DNA of 64,000 bases from Fibrisoma montanum. Lineage in GTDB: Bacteria > Bacteroidota > Bacteroidia > Cytophagales > Spirosomataceae. The DNA is taken from NCBI RefSeq assembly GCF_003583365.1, contig NZ_QXED01000009.1:186001-250000 (forward strand). Reading direction: 5' to 3'. Within the stretch, counting starts at the first letter, position 1; each line of letters starts with the position of its first letter. Under the pieces are notes generated by a model that searched no databases, was not told the origin of the DNA, and was given only the letters and a program-made list of their open reading frames with translations. Made by a program: the position numbers and the translations under genes. This document shows, one piece after another, positions 26,232 to 33,951 of the stretch.

Positions 26232-27737
26232 ATGAAAACATACGCTTCGTTCATAGTTATCACCGGGTTACTCCTCTGGACGGCTGGCTGCAAAGAGCCG
26301 GTCATTGATGAGCCCATTCCTACCTTCTACGCGCCGGCCACGACCGATCCTGATGGCGGCAACTGGCGCCCCATTCTGTTTCAGAACGTAGCCGACGTTT
26401 GTGTGTCTCAGCCGGAACCTATTACGTCCGATGCCTACAAAACAGAACTGGTTGAGGTACAGAACGGTGCCTTTGCCCTGAACGTCGAGCAGATCAACGC
26501 CGTCAACTACTGGGCAACCGGGGGAGTGCTGCGCTGGAATCAGATTGCCCGCCAGCTGATTGCAAAATACAACCGTACGCCCGGCTACAACGATGCGACC
26601 GGTCAGACCGTCCCGTTCGATCCGAACAAACCCCTTGTCGGGTTTCCGGCGGCAGCGCGCATACTGGCGTTACTCAGTGTGGCCCAGTACGATGCCCTGG
26701 TAGCGGCCTGGCACGCCAAGTACCTCTACAACCGGCCCTCGCTGGCGCGTCAGGGCGTGAACCCGCGCCTGCCGGTTGCCGACGTCCCCTCCTACCCCTC
26801 CGAAGATGCGGCCGTTGCCGAAGTCTCGTGCCAGGTGCTGGCGCTTCTTTTCCCGGACGAAACCAACTGGCTGATCGCGCGAGCGGGCGAGCACAAGCAG
26901 AGTCGGATCTGGGCCGGTGCCAATGTGCCCAGCGATGTAAAAGCCGGCGACGAAATAGCCCACTCGATTGCGCAGCGGGTGATTACCTACGTCCAGAACG
27001 ATGGCATTCAAACGCTTCCCGACGTAAACAACGCGTGGGAGGAACTCCGGCGGGCCGCTTCGTACGACGTGAAATGGGTGAGTCTGGCAACGCCCGCGCG
27101 TCCACCGATCCTCCCTCAGTTTGGTACCGGTGCGATGTGGTTCAGTCAATCGGCCGACTTCCGCAAGGCACCCGCCCCCCCGGCCACTACGTCTCCGGCT
27201 TTCCAAACGGCGCTGCAGGAGGTTCGCACCATTGCCGACAACCGGAGCCGGGATGAATCGCGCATTGCCAACTTCTGGGCCGACGGCGTAGGCACGTACA
27301 CACCCGCCGGGCACTGGAATCTGATCGCTGAAGACTTCATCCGGCAGGACCGGCAGAACGAACTTAGAACCGCCCGCACCCTGGCGCTGCTCAATCGGGC
27401 GCTGCAGGATGGGACGGTTGCCAGTTGGTTCACGAAGTACCAGTATTTTGTGCCCCGACCATCCCAGATTGACCCCACCATAAAAGTGGCGACGGAAATC
27501 CCGAATTACCCCGGCTACGTCTCGGAAGTTGCAACCCTGTCAGGAACGGCATCAACGGTGCTGAGCTATCTGTTCCCGTCGCAGGCAGCCCGGATAAACG
27601 AACTGGCATCCGAGGCCGGTATGTCCCAACTGTACGGCGGCACGCAGTACCGGTTCGATAACGCGGAGGGCATCAGGATGGGCCAGAACATTGGCCAGAC
27701 CGCGGTTAACTGGGCCAAAGCCGACGGGGCAAAATAG
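26232..27737 (+). CDS. PAP2/vanadium-haloperoxidase-like lipoprotein, catalytically degenerate (pair A)
   Basis: 501 residues from the ATG at 26232, which directly precedes a lipoprotein signal with Cys20 (TAGC). The C-terminal third aligns with PAP2-type acid phosphatases and vanadium haloperoxidases. Motif 1 keeps its Lys and Arg (KYQYFVPRP, about 401-409). Motif 2 reads YPGYVSEVATLSG (about 425-437), where the intact paralogue at 33952 has PSYTSGHSTFS, so the catalytic His is lost. Motif 3 reads SQLYGGTQYRFD (about 464-475) against SRVYGLIHYRFD, losing both the Arg and the vanadate/phosphate-binding His. It should not be an active phosphatase or haloperoxidase. A scaffold or binding role is possible. 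It is not a decayed gene: the frame is complete and a clean terminator follows. Confidence 0.85.
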   Translation: MKTYASFIVITGLLLWTAGCKEPVIDEPIPTFYAPATTDPDGGNWRPILFQNVADVCVSQPEPITSDAYKTELVEVQNGAFALNVEQINAVNYWATGGVLRWNQIARQLIAKYNRTPGYNDATGQTVPFDPNKPLVGFPAAARILALLSVAQYDALVAAWHAKYLYNRPSLARQGVNPRLPVADVPSYPSEDAAVAEVSCQVLALLFPDETNWLIARAGEHKQSRIWAGANVPSDVKAGDEIAHSIAQRVITYVQNDGIQTLPDVNNAWEELRRAASYDVKWVSLATPARPPILPQFGTGAMWFSQSADFRKAPAPPATTSPAFQTALQEVRTIADNRSRDESRIANFWADGVGTYTPAGHWNLIAEDFIRQDRQNELRTARTLALLNRALQDGTVASWFTKYQYFVPRPSQIDPTIKVATEIPNYPGYVSEVATLSGTASTVLSYLFPSQAARINELASEAGMSQLYGGTQYRFDNAEGIRMGQNIGQTAVNWAKADGAK

Positions 27738-27759
27738 TCTTGTTTTTGAACCAGTAAGG

Positions 27760-27804
27760 CTCCATCATCTGTGTCTGTTTCCTGGCACCGGTGATGGAGT
27801 TTTT
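27760..27804 (+). terminator. Terminator after degenerate PAP2 gene
   Basis: CTCCATCA (27760-27767) pairs with TGATGGAG (27792-27799) and is followed by five T residues. The loop is long (24 bases). It lies 23 bases beyond the stop codon. The remaining bases to 28078 hold no gene that I can support. Confidence 0.65.
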
Positions 27805-28078
27805 GTGTGTACCTTCCGGTTTTGATCCGTTCAGCGGGAGCTCCTTCGTCTGTACCACTTTCTCACTGACGGCCGGAACGTTCGTAATGCTTTGGCTGCT
27901 CTTCGGTATCCGAACCGCGGAGTTTATGAGTAACTACTCTGCCAGGCTGTTAACGAAAACAGCTTCACTTGTACTTTTTCAATAGTTTTCGCGCTGACTT
28001 TTCTGAAGAAATATATTCGCGGCCGGAATTGTTCTTTGACCAGTTCAAACATAAAGGCACCATTTATCTACCTATTTT

Positions 28079-30805
28079 ATGAAAACAGTTCTTTTTACAT
28101 TTATCCTGACATTAGCGGGCCTGTCCGCTTATGCTCAGCTACTTGAGGTGCGGGGACGAGTTGTAGACGCCACCACCAATCAACCGCTCCCCGGGGCGAA
28201 CATCCTGGCGAACGGTGGTAAAGGCGCGGCTGCCAATGCCGACGGTGTCTTCACCATACGGGTCAACGCGGGCGAAACCATCACCGTATCGAGCATCGGG
28301 TATGACACGCAGCGGGTTCCCGTTCCTGCCACGGGCGAGCTGACCGTTTCGCTCAAACCCGGCGAAAACGTGCTGGACAACGTAGTCGTGGTTGGCTCAC
28401 GCAGTACGTCGCGGACGGTTCTGAATACGGCCGTTCCGGTGGATGTTCTGCCCATCCGAACGCTGCAGCGGACGCTGCCCCAGAACGACGTGAATCAGCT
28501 GCTGACCTACGTAGCGCCTTCGTTTCAATCGAACCGGCAGTCGTCGTCGGACGGGACGGAGCATATCGACCCCGCTTCGCTGCGTGGGCTCGGTCCCGAC
28601 CAGACCCTCGTGCTGATCAACGGAAAACGCCGGCATACGACCTCGCTGCTCAACAACCAGGGTACGTTTGGTAACGGTACGGTCGGTACCGACCTGAACG
28701 CGATTCCCGTATCGGCAATCGACCGCGTCGAAATTCTACGCGACGGGGCCTCGGCACAGTACGGCTCCGATGCCATTGCCGGGGTTATCAACGTCATCCT
28801 GAAGAAGAACACTAACCAACTGGAACTACAGGGCACCACCGGCCTGACGCAGGAGGGCGACGGCGGTTTGCTGCGACTGAATGCCAACTACGGCCGGGGC
28901 CTGGGCAAAAACGGCGGTTTCCTCAACCTGTCGGCCGAGGGGTACATTCGCGACCGGACCAACCGGACGCAGAACCACGACCTGATTATTTTTGACCAGT
29001 CGAACGAGGGGTACTTTTTTGCGTATCCGTTTGCGGGCGAGAACGGGGCCGATGCCGCGCAGTCGCGGGCTATCGACGACCGTATTTTGCAGGAACGCGG
29101 CCTGAAACGGGACGACTTCAACTTCCAGGTGGGCGATGCCCGGATTCGCAATGCCAACGTATTCGCCAACCTGAGTTTACCCTTCGGCAATGGCAAAGGC
29201 GAGTTTTATGCGTTTGGCGGCTACAACTACCGCAACGGCAACGGCTTCGGCTTCCGGCGCCTACCGAGCGATCCGAGCCAGATGGTGTACAGCCTCTTTC
29301 CGAACGGCTTCCAGCCAACAACCGGCTCCGATATCCACGACCGTTCGCTGGCCGCAGGGGTAAAATACCGGCTGGGGCAGTGGCAGATGGATTTGAGCAA
29401 TACGCTTGGCAATAACCGCTTCGACTACACGGTTGGCAACACGGTCAATGCATCGCTGCAGGAACGATCGCCTACTTCGTTTGAAGCGGGGGGCCACGCG
29501 TTTACGCAAAACACCGTTAATCTGGATTTTACGCGGTATATCACCACCGTCGCCAGCGGCCTGAACGTGGCGTTTGGGGGTGAATTCAGGGCAGAACAGT
29601 ACCGGATTCGGGCGGGACAGGAGGAAAGCTGGCGCAACTACGGCCTTGTCACGAACCCCAACGGTACGGTCGAGAACCCAACTGGTCTGGCGGGTGGTTC
29701 ACAGTCGTTTATCGGGTTTTCGCCGAACAACGCCGTAACCGCTTCCCGCAGCAACGCAGCGCTGTACGTCGACACGGAACTGGACGTAACCCGGCGCTGG
29801 CTGGTGAGTGCCGCCGGCCGGTTCGAAAATTACACCGATTTTGGGAGTACGTTCAATTACAAGGTAGCCTCCCGGCTAAGTGTAACTGACTGGCTGAACC
29901 TTCGCGGGGCCATCAGTACCGGCTTCCGGGCCCCCTCACTGCACCAGCAGTATTTCAGCTACGTCAGCACAACCATTCTGGCCAACGGCCGGCTGGGCAA
30001 CACCGGTTTCTTCCCGAATCAGTCGCCCCTGGCGCAGGCACTGGGTATTCCTGAACTTAAACAGGAAACTTCGCAGAACTACAGCCTGGGATTGACCCTC
30101 CGTCCGACCAGCCGGTTCAGCCTGTCGGTAGATGCCTACCGCATCCGGGTAAAAGACCGGATTGTCCTGACCGGCCTGTTTGGCTACGATCCGTTCGGCG
30201 AACCGGTTCCGGCCATTCAGACGCTGCTGGCACCATTCGAGGCCGACGGCGCCCGGTTTTTTACCAACGCGATCAACACGACCACCCGCGGGTTAGACGT
30301 CGTCATGACGTACAACGCTCCTGTGGGCACCGGCACCCTGAACGGCATTCTGTCGGCTAATTTCAACGAGACGAAGGTTGATGATCAATTCAACATTCCG
30401 GCGCAGCTCCGTGGTCAGGAAGACGTCTTCTTCAGCCCCAATGAGCGGGGGTTGATCGAAACGGTAAATCCGCGGCAGAAGGTCAACCTTACCCTGACGT
30501 ACAGCATCGGCAAGTGGACGGCGGCTCTGGCCAACGTCTATTTCGGTGCCGTAACGCGCAACGGCTTCCCATTCGGGGTAATACAGACGTTCGGCGGCAA
30601 GGTCGTAACGGACGTATCGTTGTCGTACAACGTACTGAACAATCTGTCGATTACGCTCGGCGCCAACAACCTGCTGAATGTTTATCCCGATGTTCAGGCG
30701 TACGAAAACTCGTATTTCGGTGTGTTCAAATACGCGCCCGTGCAGATGGGCATGAACGGAGCCTTCTACTTCCTACGGGCCAACTATCGGCTGGCTGTCA
30801 GGTAA
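28079..30805 (+). CDS. TonB-dependent outer-membrane receptor
   Basis: 908 residues. A signal peptide (1-19, SAYAQ) precedes a carboxypeptidase-D-like domain (about 23-100), a plug (about 110-240, with DQTLVLINGKRRHT and VEILRDGASAQYGSDAIAGVINVILKK) and a barrel. The plug most resembles large receptors of the iron/vitamin type with the LINGKRRH motif, not SusC: there is no SusD partner and no SusC signature. It stands alone between two terminators. It lies between the two barrel/PAP2 pairs, which suggests but does not prove a shared role. Confidence 0.92.
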   Translation: MKTVLFTFILTLAGLSAYAQLLEVRGRVVDATTNQPLPGANILANGGKGAAANADGVFTIRVNAGETITVSSIGYDTQRVPVPATGELTVSLKPGENVLDNVVVVGSRSTSRTVLNTAVPVDVLPIRTLQRTLPQNDVNQLLTYVAPSFQSNRQSSSDGTEHIDPASLRGLGPDQTLVLINGKRRHTTSLLNNQGTFGNGTVGTDLNAIPVSAIDRVEILRDGASAQYGSDAIAGVINVILKKNTNQLELQGTTGLTQEGDGGLLRLNANYGRGLGKNGGFLNLSAEGYIRDRTNRTQNHDLIIFDQSNEGYFFAYPFAGENGADAAQSRAIDDRILQERGLKRDDFNFQVGDARIRNANVFANLSLPFGNGKGEFYAFGGYNYRNGNGFGFRRLPSDPSQMVYSLFPNGFQPTTGSDIHDRSLAAGVKYRLGQWQMDLSNTLGNNRFDYTVGNTVNASLQERSPTSFEAGGHAFTQNTVNLDFTRYITTVASGLNVAFGGEFRAEQYRIRAGQEESWRNYGLVTNPNGTVENPTGLAGGSQSFIGFSPNNAVTASRSNAALYVDTELDVTRRWLVSAAGRFENYTDFGSTFNYKVASRLSVTDWLNLRGAISTGFRAPSLHQQYFSYVSTTILANGRLGNTGFFPNQSPLAQALGIPELKQETSQNYSLGLTLRPTSRFSLSVDAYRIRVKDRIVLTGLFGYDPFGEPVPAIQTLLAPFEADGARFFTNAINTTTRGLDVVMTYNAPVGTGTLNGILSANFNETKVDDQFNIPAQLRGQEDVFFSPNERGLIETVNPRQKVNLTLTYSIGKWTAALANVYFGAVTRNGFPFGVIQTFGGKVVTDVSLSYNVLNNLSITLGANNLLNVYPDVQAYENSYFGVFKYAPVQMGMNGAFYFLRANYRLAVR

Positions 30806-30857
30806 CCGGCGGTTCTGCTCCGGGAGTTGGCAGCACGACCGCTCCCGGGCTACGGGC

Positions 30858-30897
30858 GGGTGCCGACCGAGTTGTAACGGGTCGGCACCCATCTTTT
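30858..30897 (+). terminator. Rho-independent terminator of the TonB receptor gene
   Basis: Perfect 11-base arms GGGTGCCGACC / GGTCGGCACCC with an 11-base loop, followed by ATCTTTTT. It lies 53 bases after the stop codon. Confidence 0.85.
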
Positions 30898-30952
30898 TCC
30901 ATAGAAGCTAAAAAAACGCCTAGGTACAAATACCAATTTTTCCAAAAAGATT

Positions 30953-30960
30953 TATATTTG
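30953..30960 (+). promoter_or_regulatory. Promoter -7 box for the small membrane protein gene
   Basis: TATATTTG matches the Bacteroidota consensus TAnnTTTG exactly, 26 bases before the GTG start at 30986. The -33 region is A+T-rich but has no clean TTTG. Confidence 0.5.
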
Positions 30961-30985
30961 ACTAAAATTTCTCCTGTTATCGATT

Positions 30986-31540
30986 GTGAGACGTGTAATT
31001 GGCTTCGGACTTTGCCTGTTGCTGCTCTACCATACGCTGGGCTACGTGCTCGTATTTTTCAGCGTTCGGTGGCAGGAGCAGCATGATTTGTCCAGACAGT
31101 TGCTCGTTTATCGGTCGGTAGATAGCCTGGTTGAATTCCAGATTCCGCTGAAAGATCAGCCCGACGAGGTGGATCTCGCTACGGCAACTACAGACGGATT
31201 CAGCTACCGGGGGCATTACTACAGCGTAGTCAGCATGGAGATCCGGGGCGATGTGCTGCACATCGCCGGTCTGGAAACCACCAACCGCTCGTTCTGGCAG
31301 AGCGACCTGCTGACTTTCCTGCACGACCACCTGACCAAGTCCGACGATGCGAACCGCAAGGCTGGTCAGTGGCTTAAATTTTTACTCAAAGAGTACTCGC
31401 CTGCTTCCCGTTTAGTCCTTCATTTTCCTCACATTGACTGGCGCGCTCCCGTGCGAATCCCCGCTCAGGCGTTTGTGGTACCGTTACGGGCCCTGCCTGT
31501 CCACTCGCCCCCTCCGGAGCTTCAGTTTGCGTTGATCTGA
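30986..31540 (+). CDS. Small single-pass membrane protein of unknown function
   Basis: 184 residues from a GTG start. One hydrophobic helix (about 4-26, IGFGLCLLLLYHTLGYVLVFF) anchors it, and the remaining 155 residues would be periplasmic. I do not recognise a domain. Similar short proteins with an LLxYHTxGY-type helix occur near TonB receptors and barrel genes in related genomes, as far as I recall, without known function. A promoter box lies just upstream. A 44-bp repeat array begins 40 bases downstream, so it is probably transcribed apart from the next barrel gene. Confidence 0.65.
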   Translation: MRRVIGFGLCLLLLYHTLGYVLVFFSVRWQEQHDLSRQLLVYRSVDSLVEFQIPLKDQPDEVDLATATTDGFSYRGHYYSVVSMEIRGDVLHIAGLETTNRSFWQSDLLTFLHDHLTKSDDANRKAGQWLKFLLKEYSPASRLVLHFPHIDWRAPVRIPAQAFVVPLRALPVHSPPPELQFALI

Positions 31541-31580
31541 AACCATTGCAACAGGTATCGGCTGGATTCTGAATCTGGCG

Positions 31581-31743
31581 GTCAGATGTACCGTCAGACC
31601 ACTAAATCGATCCCGGCATTTCAGTCAGCCGTACCGTCTGAATGCATGATCGATCCCGGTAGTTTCGGTCAGACGTACCGTCAGACCGCGTAATCGACCC
31701 CGGCAGTTTCGGTCAGACGGTACGTCTGACCGCCCGGCGACCC
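31581..31743. repeat. 44-bp tandem repeat array with palindromic cores
   Basis: Four copies start at 31581, 31624, 31668 and 31712, a spacing of 43, 44 and 44 bases; the last is partial. Each begins with a GTCAGACGTACCGTCAGACC-like core. The fourth core, GTCAGACGGTACGTCTGAC, is a palindrome with 8-base arms. Copies 1-3 share a second block, ATCGATCCCGG. No start-to-stop frame runs through it. It fills the gap between the small membrane protein and the barrel gene at 31857. Confidence 0.85.
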
Positions 31744-31856
31744 GATTATACGGCCAGCCTGCTTGCGCCACTGTAAATCATCCAAAACTGACCAGTCAGG
31801 GCAAAACGCCCCGTACCCTGATTCCTGCTTTTTTCCCGGGGCAAGAACGTACACGT

Positions 31857-32978
31857 ATGAAATCGCTACGTATGTGCATAGGGCTCTTATTCCTATGCCA
31901 GATTTACCATAACCAAACCGTTGCGCAGGGCTGCGTGGCCATCCGGCACATGAGCTGCGCGACTCCGGCGGGAACCTCGTCGGCCGACTTTTTTAAACAA
32001 CGTACCGGCCACTGGCAGATCAATGCCGGGTACCGCTACTTCCGCTCGTTCCGGCATTTCAGGGGCGATCACGAAGAGCACGAACGCATTGAACAGAACA
32101 CCGAAGTGGTCAACGTATCGCACGCGCTCGATTTGGGCATTACGTATATGCCAACGCCACGCTGGTCGGTTTCGGCGTATCTGCCGGTTCAGTACAACGA
32201 TCGGTCGTCGCTCTACGAGCACTATGGCAACGCCATCGCCCAGAACCCTGAGCAGAAACGCTTTCACACGGGTTCGCAGGGAATTGGGGATATGCGTATT
32301 TCGGGCAACTACTGGCTCGTCAATCCGTTCAAGCTGCCTAAAGTAAACCTGGCGCTTGGCCTTGGGGTGAAACTACCGACCGGTAACTACCGCGTAACGG
32401 ACGATTTCCACAAGCTCGATAAGGAGAAGAAAGACTACGTGATCAATAAGCCGGTCGATCAGTCCATTCAGCTTGGCGATGGTGGCGTAGGTGTCAGTCT
32501 GGAAGCGCAGGGATACGCCCAGATCACCAAATCGCTGACAGCCTACGTAAACGGCTTTTACCTGTTCAACCCCCGCGAAACGAACGGCGTTCTGCGCAAT
32601 CCGGAAGCTACCACCATTGATCTGGCAGCCGGCGAATTTTCGGTGGCCGATCAGTTTGCAGCCCGCGTTGGGCTGAGCCAGTCGCTCCGGTTCATTCCGG
32701 GACTGGCCGTTATGCTCGGTGGCCGTATAGAAGGTGTGCCAGCCATCGATGCCGTTGGGGGCAGCAAGGGTTTCCGCCGTCCGGGCTACATCGTATCCGT
32801 CGAGCCGGGGCTGACGTACATGCGCGGTAAATTCTCAGCCGCAGCCAGCGTTCCCGTGGCCGTCTATCGCAACCGCATCAAGAGTTACGCCGACCGACTC
32901 GACCCGCTGGGCCAGCGCCACGGCGACGCGGCCTTCGCCGACTACCTGGTGTCAATCAACGTATCCCGCTGGTTTTAA
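31857..32978 (+). CDS. Outer-membrane beta-barrel protein with N-terminal Cys pair
   Basis: 373 residues. A signal peptide (about 1-23, TVAQ) is followed at once by GCVAIRHMSC, a pair of cysteines eight residues apart that could form a disulfide or bind a ligand. The rest is barrel-like, with many alternating strands (HWQINAGYRYFRSF, KVNLALGLGVKLPTGNYR, YIVSVEPGLTYMRGKFS) and a C-terminal aromatic (SRWF). It belongs to the same broad 'transporter' group as its neighbour at 33055, but is longer and only distantly similar. It is the first gene of a likely three-gene operon with the barrel and PAP2 genes downstream (gaps of 76 and 12 bases). Confidence 0.75.
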   Translation: MKSLRMCIGLLFLCQIYHNQTVAQGCVAIRHMSCATPAGTSSADFFKQRTGHWQINAGYRYFRSFRHFRGDHEEHERIEQNTEVVNVSHALDLGITYMPTPRWSVSAYLPVQYNDRSSLYEHYGNAIAQNPEQKRFHTGSQGIGDMRISGNYWLVNPFKLPKVNLALGLGVKLPTGNYRVTDDFHKLDKEKKDYVINKPVDQSIQLGDGGVGVSLEAQGYAQITKSLTAYVNGFYLFNPRETNGVLRNPEATTIDLAAGEFSVADQFAARVGLSQSLRFIPGLAVMLGGRIEGVPAIDAVGGSKGFRRPGYIVSVEPGLTYMRGKFSAAASVPVAVYRNRIKSYADRLDPLGQRHGDAAFADYLVSINVSRWF

Positions 32979-33054
32979 ACCGTAGCCCAGTCGGCCTGCC
33001 GAAACGGACGGTTACGTTCGGCTTCGGCAGGCCCGCTGTACTCCACCAACACGC

Positions 33055-33939
33055 ATGAAACGAAATTTTTACGTAGGACTGCTCCTACTGGTAAGCAGCA
33101 TCGCGCGGGCACAGATGCCAAACGATGCGATATACATGCCCAGAAAGTCCGTTTGCATCGCGGGCCTGTACGGCCGCAGCACCTGGACTCGCTACTGGGA
33201 AGGAACGCTCAGTCGCGATAATCTTAACATCGGCAGGCACACAACCCAGAGCATTATGCTCATGCCCGCCATCGGGGTTACCGACCGATTCAACATCATC
33301 CTGAGTTTGCCCTACGTCTGGACCGAAACCAGTGCGGGCAACCTGATGGGCCAAAAGGGGTTTCAGGACCTGGCAGGCTGGCTGAAATACAAGCTGGTCG
33401 ATGTTAAAGGGTTTTCAGTCAATGGGCTGGCAGGGGCATCCATGCCGGTCAGTAACTACGTACCGGACTTTCTGCCGATGTCGATTGGGCTGCAGGCCCG
33501 GACGGTTACGGGTCGACTGCTGCTCAACTACACCCATCCCCGCACCGGCCTATACGTAACGACTCACGGCAGCTACAACTGGCGGAGCAACATCCGGATC
33601 GACCGCGACGGCTATCAGGCCAACGATCGGGTGTACAACACCAACGAGGTGAGCGTCCCGAACGCCATTGATGCCGGTGTCCGATTGGGTGTTCTGCGTA
33701 AAACCTGGCAAACAGAAGTGTGGGCCGAGCGATTTGCCTGCACGTCGGGCGATAACATTCGCCGGAACGACATGCCCTTTCCAACCAACCGGATGGAAGC
33801 CACGTCGATAGGCTGGTACGGGAAGTTCCAACCCCGCCACGTCGGCGTAAACGCCCGAATCGGCTACGTCACCAACGGCCTGAACGTTGGGCAGAGTACC
33901 AGCTACTCGGTGGGTCTGTTGTATCAGTTAAATTTTTAG
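33055..33939 (+). CDS. Outer-membrane beta-barrel 'transporter' protein (pair B)
   Basis: 294 residues with a signal peptide (1-19, ARAQ). It is barrel-like and homologous over its length to the barrel at 25107-26012, sharing (L/A)PYxxTExSAG and GxQDL(A/S). The C-terminus ends in an aromatic-rich strand (YSVGLLYQLNF), as expected for assembly by the BAM machinery. The PAP2-type lipoprotein gene starts 12 bases after its stop, so the two are translated from one message. Confidence 0.78.
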   Translation: MKRNFYVGLLLLVSSIARAQMPNDAIYMPRKSVCIAGLYGRSTWTRYWEGTLSRDNLNIGRHTTQSIMLMPAIGVTDRFNIILSLPYVWTETSAGNLMGQKGFQDLAGWLKYKLVDVKGFSVNGLAGASMPVSNYVPDFLPMSIGLQARTVTGRLLLNYTHPRTGLYVTTHGSYNWRSNIRIDRDGYQANDRVYNTNEVSVPNAIDAGVRLGVLRKTWQTEVWAERFACTSGDNIRRNDMPFPTNRMEATSIGWYGKFQPRHVGVNARIGYVTNGLNVGQSTSYSVGLLYQLNF

Positions 33940-33951
33940 TGACTTCCCTTC

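Noticed and set aside
31581-31743. CRISPR array
   Set aside because: Units are about 44 bases with related sequence across the whole unit and no unique spacers; no cas genes are present.
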